From Leptospira tipperaryensis (GTDB lineage Bacteria; Spirochaetota; Leptospiria; Leptospirales; Leptospiraceae), in NCBI RefSeq assembly GCF_001729245.1, contig NZ_CP015218.1, forward strand, positions 372,001-436,000: a stretch of DNA of 64,000 bases, given 5' to 3'. Positions 12,555-26,789 of the stretch are shown piece after piece. A program made the position numbers and the translations under genes. Position 1 is the stretch's first letter. Each line of letters begins with the position of its first letter. Below the pieces are notes generated by a model. The model was given only the letters and a program-made list of their open reading frames with translations, was not told the origin of the DNA and did no database searches.

Positions 12555-13788
12555 AAGCTGTTACCGTTATAGGAATGGGCGACGAAGGTTGTCCCGGTTT
12601 ATCCAGCATCGCAGTCAACGCCGTCGCAAAGGCTCAAGTTTTGGCGGGAGGGGAAAGACATCTCGATTTTTTTCCTCAGTTCTCCGGTGAAAAAATCGTA
12701 TTCAAAGGAAATATCTTGAAGGCGACCGAAAGAATCGCTGAACTCGCAGCAGAACACACGGTATGCGTTCTTGCTTCCGGCGATCCTCTTTTTTTCGGTA
12801 TCGGAAATCTCATAGGAAACAAGGTCGGTATGGAACACGTGGATTTTATTCCGGCTCCGAGCTCCATACAACAAGCGTTTGCAAGAATCGGAATCAAATG
12901 GGACGACGCGGAAATTCTTTCCTTACACGGAAGACCCATCGAGGGATTGATTACAAAGCTTCAATCTTTACGTAAAGTCGCGCTTCTCACGGACGAAGTC
13001 AATCATCCTCAAGCCATCGCTTCTTATCTCAAATCCTTTGGAGAATCCGATTGGACCGCATACGTGTGCGAAAACCTGGGAGGAAAAGAGGAAAGGATTC
13101 GTAGATACGATATCGATTTGTTAAGCGAAGAAGAATCGATCAGTCCATTGAACGTCTTGATTCTTATCCGAAAACAAATTGATTGGAAACCTCCTTCAAT
13201 TGTGCCTAACGTCTCGGAGGAAAGTTATGCAAAAAGAATCCCCAAAAAGGGATTGATCACAAAAAAAGAAGTTCGAATTCTTTCCATCGTTTTCCTCGAC
13301 CTTCGCAACGATTCCGTTGTATGGGATATCGGTGCCGGATCGGGTTCCATAGCGATCGAAGCGGCTCAAATCGCTAAGAACGGAAAATCCTACGCGATCG
13401 AAGTGGACCCCGAAGGAATCGAAATCTGCAGACAAAACATTCTCTCGCAAAGAACGGATAACGTGGAAGTCATCGCTGGATTGGCGCCTGACATTCTGGA
13501 GAATCTACCAAATCCGGATTCGGTTTTTGTGGGAGGGTCCAAAGGAAATCTCTACGAAATCATTCGTGTTTCTTTGAATCGTCTTACAAACGGAGGAAGC
13601 CTCGTGATCAACGCGGTGACTCTCGACAACGTAGCGGAAGCGTATCAAAGTTTTAAAAAACTTGGTATGATGCCTGAAGTTACGTTACTCAACATTTCAA
13701 GAGGGCAACCGCTCGCAGATTATCTTAGATACGAAGCTCTGAATCCGATTCATATCTTTAAAGTCGTCAAGCCGGAGGGTTTTTCCGC

Positions 13789-13792
<4 letters not shown>
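12551..13792 (+). CDS. cbiET: Fused cobalt-precorrin-7 C5-methyltransferase / C15-methyltransferase-decarboxylase (CbiE-CbiT, CobL type)
   Basis: 413 residues. Residues 1-205 are CbiE, a tetrapyrrole methylase with VTVIGMGDEGCPGL at the N-terminus and LASGDPLFFGIG (about 75-86). Residues 215-410 are CbiT, a Rossmann methyltransferase with VWDIGAGSGSIAIEAAQIA (about 258-276) binding S-adenosylmethionine. The fusion corresponds to CobL of aerobic producers, which methylates C5 and C15 and decarboxylates the C12 acetate. It overlaps cbiC by 4 bases and cbiL by 4 bases. Confidence 0.95.
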
Positions 13793-15693
<1,901 letters not shown>

Positions 15694-15697
<4 letters not shown>

Positions 15698-17178
15698 AAA
15701 AGGGAAGACTCAATATCGTCGGGATCGGACCGGGCAACGACTCACACATTACACCCGCAGTTTTGAAAGCGATCCAAGAAGCGGATCTTGTGATCGGTTA
15801 CGCGACTTATATAGGACTCGTCAAACATCACTTAGTTGGAAAACAAGTCACTCGAACCGGAATGACCGAAGAAGTTGGTCGAGCTCAAGCGGCGGTCGAT
15901 TCCGCAAAAGAAGGAAACATCGTTACTCTGATCTCCTCGGGAGACGCGGGAGTTTATGGAATGGCCGGTCTCGTCTTCGAAGTGTTACGCAAAATCGGAT
16001 GGAAGAAGGATGATTCTCCCGAAATACGAATGATCCCCGGCGTGACTGCGGACAGTTCCTGTGCTTCCTTGGTAGGAGCTCCTCTCGTTCACGATATGGC
16101 GAGAATTTCTTTATCGGATCTTCTCACTCCTTGGTCCGTGATCGAAACTCGTCTCGAATGCGCCGCCAAAGGAGACTTCGTAATCACGCTTTATAATCCG
16201 GCATCCGGAAGAAGGCAAAGACAAATCGTAGAAGCGTCTAAAATTATTAAGCGACATCGTCCCGGAACCACTCCGGTCGCACTCGTAAAAAGCGCCTATC
16301 GAAGACAACAATCGGTTCAACTCTCGGATCTAGATAATTTCTTAGATTATGAAATTGGAATGAACACTACCGTGATCGTAGGATCGACAAATACGTTCGT
16401 CTACGAAGGATTTATGGTCACGCCTCGAGGATATACAAATAAATATTCTCTGGAAGACGGAAGCGTCAAAGAAGGTCAAAGACGCGCGTTTTCGCTTCGT
16501 TCGGAAGGGGATTTGCAAAGCAGATCTGAAACCCCGGAAGATGCTTCGATTCAATTGAATATCACAAAGATCAAAGGCGCCTTTCTCAAAACATCAACTG
16601 GCGTTATGGAAGCTGAAGAAGAGAATAAAGAATTTCTCGCGCCTTCTGTAGTTCCTATGCACGCCGATTCTTCCGCATCCAGAGCGATCGCGGCCTTGGA
16701 CCTATTATCTCAAGTAAAAAAGAGTCCTTCTTCACATTCTCCCGCTAAGTTTAATGCGACAAAGAATACGTTAGCCTACATCGGGAGACTGGGGGGAGGG
16801 ATTCTTTATAGGATCGGATCCAGGAACTATATCGTAGGAAAACTAAAAACCCCCACTCGATTTGAAGACTTCGGTTTTTCCGATCCGGGAGATTACGGAG
16901 GAAGATACTGCGAACTAAAAGTATTGGATCCTCAAAAAATAAAATCCATTTCTTATGAATTCTTGCTCGAGGTTTCCGAAGAGATCCCTCCTCGAGAAAT
17001 ATATGAGAAATTCGTTATCTACCGAAATTCTTCCGTGAGTGAAAGACTCTTATCCTATGCAAAAGATGAAAGCAAACGTGTTTCCTTGGATGAAAAAGAA
17101 TACGTGGATCTGTCTTGGCTGGGAGCGATGCCCCTCGATGTCTGGTCTGTGGTCCGAGGGGTAATTCTTAAATGTTAG
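15694..17178 (+). CDS. cbiH: Precorrin-3B/cobalt-factor III C17-methyltransferase CbiH with a long C-terminal extension
   Basis: 494 residues, about twice the usual CbiH length. Residues 1-250 are a complete methylase: LNIVGIGPGNDSHITP, LISSGDAGVYGMAGLV (about 75-90), IPGVTADSSCASLVGAP (about 113-129) and TLYNPASGRRQRQI (about 165-178). Residues 255-350 look like a low-complexity linker, and 350-494 like a folded domain beginning TLAYIGRLGGGILYRIGSRN. That domain has only two cysteines, so it is not the iron-sulphur extension of the CbiH60 type. CbiH contracts the ring by methylating C17. Overlaps cbiG by 4 bases and precedes cbiF by 13 bases. The function of the extension is unknown. Confidence 0.92.
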
Positions 17179-17191
17179 AAAGAAGTATATT

Positions 17192-17956
17192 ATGAAAGTA
17201 TTTATCATCGGAGCCGGACCCGGAGATCCGGAATTGATCACGGTAAAAGGAGCAAGGCTCGTATCCAACTGTCCCGTTGTTCTTTATACGGGCTCTTTAG
17301 TTCCATTAGCGGTCATTGAACGAGCTCATCCGGACGCACTCGTGTTGGATTCCTCCAATATGACGTTAGACGAAATTATTAACGTTATCGTTCAGGCAAA
17401 AGAGAAGAATCAAGACGTCGCCCGTGTTCATACCGGAGATCCTTCCATCTTCGGATCGACCGCGGAACAGATGAGACGACTGGATGAACTCGGAGTGGAA
17501 TACGAAATTGTTCCTGGCGTCAGCTCGTTTACCGCCGCAGCAGCTGCCTTAGGAAAGGAACTCACTCTTCCCGAGGTTTCGCAGACCGTAATCATCACAA
17601 GAGCGGAAGGAAGAACTCCGATGCCGGAAAAAGAAAAATTGGAAGTTTTAGCGCAATCCGGAGCGACCTTGACTCTTTTTTTGAGCGTTCTTCATATACG
17701 AAAGATCGTAGAACAACTCCTTCCATTCTATGGAGAATCCTGTCCCGTCGCGGTTGTTCAAAGAGCGACCTGGCCGGAACAAAAAATCGTGACAGGAATG
17801 TTAAGCGACATTGCCGAAAAAGTAAAATCCGAAAAGATATCTTCGACCGCGATCATCTTTGTCGGCCCCGTTCTCGACTGTCACGATTTTGCGGATTCTA
17901 AATTGTATTCTCCCGATTTTTCACACGGATTCAGAAAGGCCAAAAGAATTAAATGA
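17192..17956 (+). CDS. cbiF: Cobalt-precorrin-4 C11-methyltransferase CbiF
   Basis: 254 residues of normal length. VFIIGAGPGDPELITVKGA opens the protein, and VARVHTGDPSIFGSTAEQM (about 85-103) is the C11-methylase signature; VPGVSSFTAAAAALG follows. The protein ends with the usual VGPVLD segment. It follows the extended cbiH after a 13-base gap, the only non-overlap in this part of the operon, and overlaps the HemD-like gene by 4 bases. Confidence 0.96.
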   Translation: MKVFIIGAGPGDPELITVKGARLVSNCPVVLYTGSLVPLAVIERAHPDALVLDSSNMTLDEIINVIVQAKEKNQDVARVHTGDPSIFGSTAEQMRRLDELGVEYEIVPGVSSFTAAAAALGKELTLPEVSQTVIITRAEGRTPMPEKEKLEVLAQSGATLTLFLSVLHIRKIVEQLLPFYGESCPVAVVQRATWPEQKIVTGMLSDIAEKVKSEKISSTAIIFVGPVLDCHDFADSKLYSPDFSHGFRKAKRIK

Positions 17957-18759
17957 ACAATCTTGGAGAACTAAAACATTCTCGAGAGACGAGCTCTGAC
18001 GGAAGAGACGTGACCGTTTCAGAATCCTTGCAAGGTATTTCCGTGTTGATCGTTCGTTCCCGATCCGGTCCGTCAAGGTTGAGTAAAATTTTGAAAGAAC
18101 AGGGCGCAATCGTCCTGGAAGCGCCTTCCATAGAAGTGGAGGCGATCGAAGAGAATATTTTCGATTATTATCTACAGAGTATATCATATTCTTATAACAT
18201 AATATTTTCATGCAAAGAAGGGATCGGATTCTTTTTGAAAGCTCTTGCCGAAAATAGAAAAACGCCCGAGCGTCTAAGGACTCATACACTGATCGCATTC
18301 GGAGAGGACGTAAGCAAAACTTTAAACGATTTTGGCCTTACGCCGGACCACATTCTTTCCGGACACTGCAAGGAAGCGATCGAACAAAAATTAGAAATTT
18401 TTTCCTCAGGGAAAAACCTTGTGATCACTTCGGAACGAGGAAGGCCCAATCTCAAAACATTCTTCCAAGAATTAAAAATAGAATCTGAATTTTTACCTTG
18501 TTATCGATACGTTCCACGTTTTCAGGAAACCATACCGCCTAACGTTCATTATGTCATCGTCCCTAGTTCCAGTTCGGTTTCTCTTCTAAAAAACTGCCCT
18601 TGGGGAGAATCTATGAAAGATGTTCCCTGGATTACGCTCGGCCCGATCACTCGAAAAAGCGCGGAAGACTTCCAAGTCAAAACGATATTCACAACAGCCT
18701 CCGATCGATTGGAAGAAGTTTTGCCGCTTCTACTTCAGCTCAAGGATGTTTCTCGATGA
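17953..18759 (+). CDS. Uroporphyrinogen-III synthase (HemD)-like protein
   Basis: 268 residues with the two-lobe pattern of HemD: lobe 1 opens GISVLIVRSRSGPSRLSKIL (about 28-47), with IIFSCKEGIGFFL and IAFGEDVSKTL; lobe 2 has LVITSERGRPNLKTFFQEL, a YRYVP hinge and VIVPSSSSVSLL, ending in WITLGPITRKSAEDF. Identity in this family is always low and few residues are invariant, so the call rests on the motif order. HemD makes uroporphyrinogen III, the common precursor of haem and cobalamin, which would explain its place in the operon. It might be a dedicated second copy. Overlaps cbiF and cobO by 4 bases each. Confidence 0.8.
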   Translation: MNNLGELKHSRETSSDGRDVTVSESLQGISVLIVRSRSGPSRLSKILKEQGAIVLEAPSIEVEAIEENIFDYYLQSISYSYNIIFSCKEGIGFFLKALAENRKTPERLRTHTLIAFGEDVSKTLNDFGLTPDHILSGHCKEAIEQKLEIFSSGKNLVITSERGRPNLKTFFQELKIESEFLPCYRYVPRFQETIPPNVHYVIVPSSSSVSLLKNCPWGESMKDVPWITLGPITRKSAEDFQVKTIFTTASDRLEEVLPLLLQLKDVSR

Positions 18760-19289
18760 CTGAAAAAAAGGATCCAAGAGGTCTTGTGTTGATTCACACA
18801 GGGAACGGCAAAGGTAAAACGACCGCCGCACTCGGAATCATCTTTCGCGCCTTGGGAAGAGGAATGAAATGCGGAGTCATCCAATTCTTAAAAGGAAAAT
18901 GGGAAACGGGAGAAAGGAAATTTGCAAAGACAATTCCCGAGTTGGATTTTCACGTCATGGGTTTAGGATTTACTTGGAATAGCGACGATCTCGACAAAGA
19001 CAAAGCAGCCGCGAAGGCCGCTTGGGAAACTTCTTCTCAAATGATCTTAGAAGGAAATCACGAGATAATCGTCTTAGATGAAATCACATACGCATTTCAT
19101 TATGATTGGTTGCAAGTTGAGGAAGTTCTCGCGGTTCTCAAACGACGCCCCTCGCACGTTCACGTAATTCTCACCGGACGACGTTGCCCGGAATCGCTCT
19201 TAGATTACGCCGACCTCGTAAGCCTTATCGAAGCCGTGAAACATCCATATCAAAGCGGATTTCCCGCACAAAAAGGAATCGATTTCTGA
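18756..19289 (+). CDS. cobO: Cob(I)yrinic acid a,c-diamide adenosyltransferase (CobO/BtuR)
   Basis: 177 residues from the ATG at 18756, which overlaps the preceding stop (ATGA). LIHTGNGKGKTTAALGI is the P-loop of the CobA/CobO/BtuR ATP:corrinoid adenosyltransferases; VIQFLKGKWETGE and IIVLDEITYAFHYDWL (Walker-B like) follow, and HVILTGRRCPESLLDYADL near the C-terminus. It attaches the 5'-deoxyadenosyl group to Co(I). Its stop overlaps the next start (TGATG). Confidence 0.96.
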   Translation: MTEKKDPRGLVLIHTGNGKGKTTAALGIIFRALGRGMKCGVIQFLKGKWETGERKFAKTIPELDFHVMGLGFTWNSDDLDKDKAAAKAAWETSSQMILEGNHEIIVLDEITYAFHYDWLQVEEVLAVLKRRPSHVHVILTGRRCPESLLDYADLVSLIEAVKHPYQSGFPAQKGIDF

Positions 19290-20677
19290 TGAACGATGTC
19301 GCTTTAGCAAACATTACGATCCCAAGAATCGTAATCGCAGGAACCGGAAGCGGAGTCGGAAAAACGACGATCGTATTGGCTCTGACTCTCGCATTTCAAA
19401 AACGCGGTTTAAACGTTGCGACCTTTAAGTGTGGACCTGACTATCTCGATCCGACTTATCACGCTCGTGTTTCGGAAAAAACGTGTCATAACCTGGATGG
19501 ATGGTTGATGGGAAAGGAATCCGTCTTACGCACGTTCTACGAAGCAACAAAGAATGCAGACATCGCAATCATAGAAGGAGTGATGGGGCTCTTTGACGGA
19601 CACTCGCCGAACACGGAAGTCGGATCGACCGCTGAAATCGCAAAGTGGTTACAAGCTCCCGTGATCGCTGTCGTCGACGCGAGCGGAATGGCGAGAACGA
19701 TCGCCGCCATTTTAAAAGGGCTTAAAGAATTTGATCCCGATCTTAACGTAGCGGGCACCATCTCCAATTTTATCGGAAGCGAATCTCATCTCAAAATTCT
19801 AAAAGAAGCGTCCACCGAAGTCTCGGTCTTAGGAGGTTTTCCAAAACACAAGGAACAAGCGTTTCCGGAAAGACATCTCGGCTTGTATTCAGCCTCCAAA
19901 GAAAATCTTTCGGAAGATCGATTTACTTTTTGGGGGACTCTCGCCGAATCTTGCTTGCAATTGGATCGTATTCTTACCATCGCAAACTCCGCAGAGAAAG
20001 TGATGATTCGAGAAACAAAAACCGAATCACAACCCAATCGTTGCAAGATTGGAATCGCTCTAGATGCTGCATTCCATTTTTATTATGAAGAAAACCTGAG
20101 ACAATTGAGAGACTGGGGTGCGGAGTTAGCTTTCTTTTCTCCTATCAAAGACACGCGGATTCCCGAAGTGGACGGACTCTATTTCGGCGGAGGCTACCCC
20201 GAACTGTATGCGCGCGATCTATCTGAAAATGAATCCATGTTAGAATCCATTCGAGAATTTGCATATTCTGAAAAACCGATTTACGCCGAATGCGGCGGCC
20301 TGATGTATTTATCCGATCAAATCACGCTCGTTTCGAACGAAACTTTCCCGATGTTGGGGTTAATATCGGCTAACGTTAAAATGGGTGAAAAACTCAAGGC
20401 ACTCGGATACGTCGAAGTGGCAATCGAAGAAAAAACGGTCTTTGGCGAAGCGGGCCTTCGATTTCGAGGTCATCAATTTCGTTATTCCGACTTGGAATTG
20501 CATTTCCCGTCTGAAACAAAAACGGTTTATAAAATTCGAAAACGAAGAGGAAACGAAGTAACGGAAGAAGGTTACTGCCGCGGATCTATTTTGGCTTCCT
20601 ATGTTCACGCACACTGGGCATCCAATCCTCTTTTACCGAAAGGTTTTGTAGATTCCTGCGCAAAGGATCGTAGATGA
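19289..20677 (+). CDS. cbiA: Cobyrinic acid a,c-diamide synthase (CbiA/CobB)
   Basis: 462 residues from the ATG at 19289. The N-terminal half is a dethiobiotin-synthetase-like ATPase with VIAGTGSGVGKTTIVLAL (about 14-31) and IIEGVMGLFDG (about 92-102); the C-terminal half is a class I glutamine amidotransferase with nucleophile cysteine in YAECGGLMYLS and histidine in SYVHAHWASNP. It amidates the a and c side chains. Usual length 440-470. It overlaps cbiZ by 4 bases. Confidence 0.96.
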   Translation: MNDVALANITIPRIVIAGTGSGVGKTTIVLALTLAFQKRGLNVATFKCGPDYLDPTYHARVSEKTCHNLDGWLMGKESVLRTFYEATKNADIAIIEGVMGLFDGHSPNTEVGSTAEIAKWLQAPVIAVVDASGMARTIAAILKGLKEFDPDLNVAGTISNFIGSESHLKILKEASTEVSVLGGFPKHKEQAFPERHLGLYSASKENLSEDRFTFWGTLAESCLQLDRILTIANSAEKVMIRETKTESQPNRCKIGIALDAAFHFYYEENLRQLRDWGAELAFFSPIKDTRIPEVDGLYFGGGYPELYARDLSENESMLESIREFAYSEKPIYAECGGLMYLSDQITLVSNETFPMLGLISANVKMGEKLKALGYVEVAIEEKTVFGEAGLRFRGHQFRYSDLELHFPSETKTVYKIRKRRGNEVTEEGYCRGSILASYVHAHWASNPLLPKGFVDSCAKDRR

Positions 20678-21360
20678 TTTCCGCATTTTCTTTTCAAACC
20701 GTCTGTGAGCCGGAATGGCTGGAAGTCTGCTTTGAAAGGTCACATAACGTTCTTAGCTGGGCCGTGGTCGGAGGGGGTTGGGAAAAGACAAATCACGTGA
20801 TCTGGCACCGAGTTCGAAACGAAGATCTCACTCTTGAAATTGATCCGGAAGAATACTTTCTAAATAAATGGAACGCGAGAAAACAAACCGGAAACGTTGT
20901 AGGGTTGCTTACGAGTGCCTCCCTTGAAAATTATTCTGAAACGATCTTACAAGAAAATGAATGTTCGATAAGAACGTTAGTCACCGTCGGCCTTGGAAAC
21001 GCGGTTTGTATCGGAGATCGGCCATATCGTTCTCCGACTTACGGAACCATCAATATTCTCGTACAGTCTTCGATCCCGATGAACTTGAAAGCTTCCATCG
21101 AAGCGGTTTCGCTTATCGCAGAGGCAAGAAGCCTCGCGGTTTTAGAAGCAAAGATCCCGAGCAACACGAGTAAAAAGTTCTCCACCGGAACCGGGACTGA
21201 TTGTATCGCCTTCGCATCCCCGGATTTTTCACCTATAGCTAGTTATACGGGGAAACATACGCTCAGCGGACATTTGATCGGGAAAAGCGTTTACGATTCG
21301 GTCTCGCAAGGAATCGAGAATTGGAAAAATGCAAAAAGAAAAATGGGAGACTTCCTATGA
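20674..21360 (+). CDS. cbiZ: Adenosylcobinamide amidohydrolase CbiZ
   Basis: 228 residues. VVGLLTSASLENYSE, VTVGLGNAVCIGD, STGTGTDCIAFASP (about 168-181) and YTGKHTLSGHLIGKSVYDSV (about 190-209) are the family's blocks in order. CbiZ cleaves the aminopropanol (or pseudocobalamin) side chain from imported adenosylcobinamide-type corrinoids, giving adenosylcobyric acid for remodelling. Finding it inside a full de novo operon indicates that imported incomplete corrinoids are also salvaged, consistent with the receptor gene downstream. Overlaps both neighbours by 4 bases. Confidence 0.9.
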   Translation: MISAFSFQTVCEPEWLEVCFERSHNVLSWAVVGGGWEKTNHVIWHRVRNEDLTLEIDPEEYFLNKWNARKQTGNVVGLLTSASLENYSETILQENECSIRTLVTVGLGNAVCIGDRPYRSPTYGTINILVQSSIPMNLKASIEAVSLIAEARSLAVLEAKIPSNTSKKFSTGTGTDCIAFASPDFSPIASYTGKHTLSGHLIGKSVYDSVSQGIENWKNAKRKMGDFL

Positions 21361-21992
21361 AAAAAACTCTTTATCTTGTTCGAAACGCAGACATTGGATT
21401 CGATTATCGTTTTAAATATGTAGGTCGTTTGGATCCGCCCCTTTCCGAACAAGGATTCTTAGACGCACAAGCTCTCGGAGAATATTGTAAGAATACGTTT
21501 TATACATCTAAAGAAAGAGTATATCTCAGTCCGTCCAAACGTTCCCTTCAAACTTGGAAAGAAATGAAACTGGATACAAGCGAGGAAGTCGCGCACTTAC
21601 CAGCTCTACAGGAAATTCATTTTGGAAACTGGGAAGGAAAAAGTTTTTTCGATATCGAAAAAACAAATCCTTTAGCGCTCGTGAGCTGGGCTCAAACCCC
21701 CTCCCAGTTTTCATTTCCGGGAGGAGAATCCTTTAAAGAATTCTTAGATCGTATCGATTTTCTTTCTTCTTTCCTCAAAGAATCTTCGGCTAAAAAAATA
21801 CTACTAGTCACACATGGAGGGGTCATCTCCACCCTCATCTGTCTTTTACTAAAAGTAAACCCTTCCTCTCATTTGAGTTTTCAAGTTCAAAGCGCATCCG
21901 CTTCCTCCTTAGAAATTTTTTCGGATGGAAGCGCACTCTTAACCGGCCTCAATCAATTTTCGGCGAAGAGGAGGGCGGAATGGCCGGGATAA
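21357..21992 (+). CDS. Histidine-phosphatase-fold protein with a substituted catalytic histidine
   Basis: 211 residues from the ATG at 21357 (overlapping the cbiZ stop). The fold is that of CobC/phosphoglycerate mutase: YVGRLDPPLSEQGFLDAQAL, an acidic LQEIHFGNWEGKSF motif and the second histidine in LLVTHGGVISTLICLL. However the first motif, normally LVRHGE, reads LVRNADIG, so the phospho-accepting histidine is an asparagine. The enzyme is therefore unlikely to work by the usual phosphohistidine mechanism; it may be inactive, regulatory or repurposed. An intact paralogue closes the operon at 26114. Followed by cobU with a 13-base overlap. Confidence 0.85.
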   Translation: MKKTLYLVRNADIGFDYRFKYVGRLDPPLSEQGFLDAQALGEYCKNTFYTSKERVYLSPSKRSLQTWKEMKLDTSEEVAHLPALQEIHFGNWEGKSFFDIEKTNPLALVSWAQTPSQFSFPGGESFKEFLDRIDFLSSFLKESSAKKILLVTHGGVISTLICLLLKVNPSSHLSFQVQSASASSLEIFSDGSALLTGLNQFSAKRRAEWPG

Positions 21993-22551
21993 CCTTGATT
22001 ACCGGCGGATGTAGAAGCGGCAAAAGTCGTTTCGCGCTTACGCACGCCGCCTCGTTTACCGGAAACAAATATTTTCTAGCCACTTCACCAGTGTTAGACG
22101 AAGAGATGGAAGAAAGAATTCTCAAACACAAAAAGGAAAGAAACGAAAGTGAATGGGAAACTTTAGAAGAAGAAACCGATCTCTCCGGTTGTTTTCAAAA
22201 CTCTGCTTTTCTTTCGAGTTCCGTCGTTGTGATCGATTGCCTGAGTCTTTGGGTCAACAATCTACTCTACCAAGCGGAAAAAGAAAAAAGAATGATAAGT
22301 GAATTGGAAATCGAAAACCGATGCAAACAACTCCTTCTTTCCATCCGAACTTCGTCCGTCGGTAAAGTGATTTTCGTCACGAACGAGGTCGGCCTCGGTT
22401 TGGTGCCGGAAACAAAACTGGGAAGAATCTATAGAGATTTATTAGGAATTTGTAATCAAACGATAGCCTCCGACTCGGAAACCGTATTCTTCTTAGTAAG
22501 CGGCATCCCACTCTTGATCCGAGAAAAATCGACTAACAAAGGAATTTGCTA

Positions 22552-22552
<1 letters not shown>
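21980..22552 (+). CDS. cobU: Adenosylcobinamide kinase / guanylyltransferase CobU
   Basis: 190 residues. ITLITGGCRSGKSRFALTHA is the CobU P-loop, with LATSPVLDEEMEERILKHK (the histidine that carries GMP lies in this helix), VIDCLSLWVNN and VFVTNEVGLGLVPE. It phosphorylates adenosylcobinamide and transfers GMP to it. A GGAGG lies just upstream of the ATG, inside the previous gene. Its stop overlaps the ATG of the fusion gene. Confidence 0.95.
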
Positions 22553-25143
<2,591 letters not shown>

Positions 25144-25148
25144 CTCCT

Positions 25149-26105
25149 ATGCCTTGGATCGTAAGCATTTCACTTTTAGTCGACTGGATCCTCGGAGATC
25201 CGAGAAATTTTCCCCACCCGGTGCGCGCCATTGGAAAGTTAGCGAGATTTTTGGAAGAAAGAATTCGATCCAATGTTCGATCGGAAATATTTTCCGGGAT
25301 ACTTACCTCCATTGCAGTTTATACGATTTCATTTTTCTTGCCTTATTTTTTGATTCGGAGCGCGGAAGCACTCCATTGGATAGCGGGAACAATTCTTTCA
25401 GTTTTTATCATCTACACTACGATCGCGTTACGGGATCTATTGGACCATACTGAAGAAGTTTATAAAGCCCTTCTCAAACAAGATCTTGTCAAAGCAAGGG
25501 AAAGGGTATCGAGAATCGTAGCCAGAGACACGGAAGACTTGGAGGAACCGGAGATCATCCGAGCTTGTATCGAAAGCACCGCCGAAAGTCTCGTTGATGG
25601 AGTGACTTCTCCCTTATTCTTCGCGGTTTTCGGAGGAGCTCCTTGGGCGATGTTTTACCGATCGATCAACACGTTAGACTCTCTTTTCGGTTATAAGAAT
25701 GATAAATACAGAGACTTTGGCTGGTTTCCTGCGAGAGTCGACGACATAGCCAATTACATTCCCGCGAGGATTACTTCTCACTTGATCGTCGTTTCCTCTT
25801 TCCTTTTAGGGCAAGACGCTAAAACCGCATTCAAGATTCTTTATAGAGATGGCCGTAAACACCCGAGTCCCAATTCCGGCCTTGCGGAAGCGACCGTAGC
25901 GGGGGCGTTAAAGATCCAACTCGGAGGAACCAATTACTACCATGGGATCAAAAACGTTAAGCCGATATTAGGCGATGTTAAAGAAGAGTTGAAGATAAAT
26001 CATATCGTAGACGCCAATCGACTTATCGTCTTGAGTTCTCTGCTTACAATGCTAACCTATTTCGCAATCTACTACTTTTTGAATCTATTATCAGATCCTA
26101 TTTAA
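25149..26105 (+). CDS. cbiB: Adenosylcobinamide-phosphate synthase CbiB
   Basis: 318 residues, an integral membrane protein. LLVDWILGDPRNFPHPVRAIG near the N-terminus (split here as DWILGDP and HPVRAIG) is the family signature; later TAESLVDGVTSPLFFAVFGG (about 138-157) and GRKHPSPNSGLAEATVAGAL (about 238-257) are conserved. It attaches the aminopropanol phosphate to adenosylcobyric acid. It follows the CobD-CbiP fusion that makes both its substrates. Confidence 0.96.
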   Translation: MPWIVSISLLVDWILGDPRNFPHPVRAIGKLARFLEERIRSNVRSEIFSGILTSIAVYTISFFLPYFLIRSAEALHWIAGTILSVFIIYTTIALRDLLDHTEEVYKALLKQDLVKARERVSRIVARDTEDLEEPEIIRACIESTAESLVDGVTSPLFFAVFGGAPWAMFYRSINTLDSLFGYKNDKYRDFGWFPARVDDIANYIPARITSHLIVVSSFLLGQDAKTAFKILYRDGRKHPSPNSGLAEATVAGALKIQLGGTNYYHGIKNVKPILGDVKEELKINHIVDANRLIVLSSLLTMLTYFAIYYFLNLLSDPI

Positions 26106-26113
26106 GATTAGTT

Positions 26114-26722
26114 ATGATGAAAAATCAAAAACTCATTATTTTCAGACACGGGGAAACTTCATGGAATGCGGAAGGGCGACTACAGGGGCATCTCGAAATC
26201 CCGTTGAACGCTAAAGGCAAAAAACAGGCGGAGGAACTAGCTCTTCAACTAAAAGAGAAGAATATAAAAAGAATTCTTAGCAGTGATTTGGAAAGAGCCA
26301 AGGAAACCGGAATCATCGTGTCAACGACATTAAATGTGCCGATCGAGTTCGAAATCGGTTTGAGAGAAATTCATTTGGGAGAAGCGCAAGGAATTTTGAT
26401 AAGCGAAGTGAATCAGAAATACGGAGATCAATTCTGGGAACGATGGCAATCTCAAAATCCAATGTATGATCACCTATTTTTTCCCGGAGGAGAAAGTAAG
26501 AAAGACGTGGACAGAAGAATCCAGTCCGCACTCGTTCAAAAAATCGATTTCTTCCGGGAAAAAACCGCCGCATTGTGTACGCATGGCTACGTTATGACAC
26601 GAATTGCCAGAATGTATCGAGCCGATTTAATTAAAAATGATATTTTGCATATTCAAAATGGAGAATATATTGAAATCGAGCTCGAAAGGATCATCAACTT
26701 CGATTCAAATTCGAAAATATAA
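26114..26722 (+). CDS. cobC: Histidine phosphatase, probable alpha-ribazole phosphatase CobC
   Basis: 202 residues (a second ATG is the next codon). LIIFRHGETSWNAEG is an intact RHG catalytic motif, with RILSSDLERAKETGII and the second histidine in LCTHGYVMTRIA. Family members in cobalamin operons remove the phosphate from alpha-ribazole phosphate or adenosylcobalamin phosphate. It is the last gene of the operon, 8 bases after cbiB. It could also be a general phosphoglycerate-mutase-like phosphatase, but its position and the defective paralogue at 21357 favour CobC. Confidence 0.8.
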   Translation: MMKNQKLIIFRHGETSWNAEGRLQGHLEIPLNAKGKKQAEELALQLKEKNIKRILSSDLERAKETGIIVSTTLNVPIEFEIGLREIHLGEAQGILISEVNQKYGDQFWERWQSQNPMYDHLFFPGGESKKDVDRRIQSALVQKIDFFREKTAALCTHGYVMTRIARMYRADLIKNDILHIQNGEYIEIELERIINFDSNSKI

Positions 26723-26789
26723 AGATAAACTTAACGTTTTATTAAATTTTTCTTGTAACAATCAATCAATGAAAATTCATTGGACTCAG

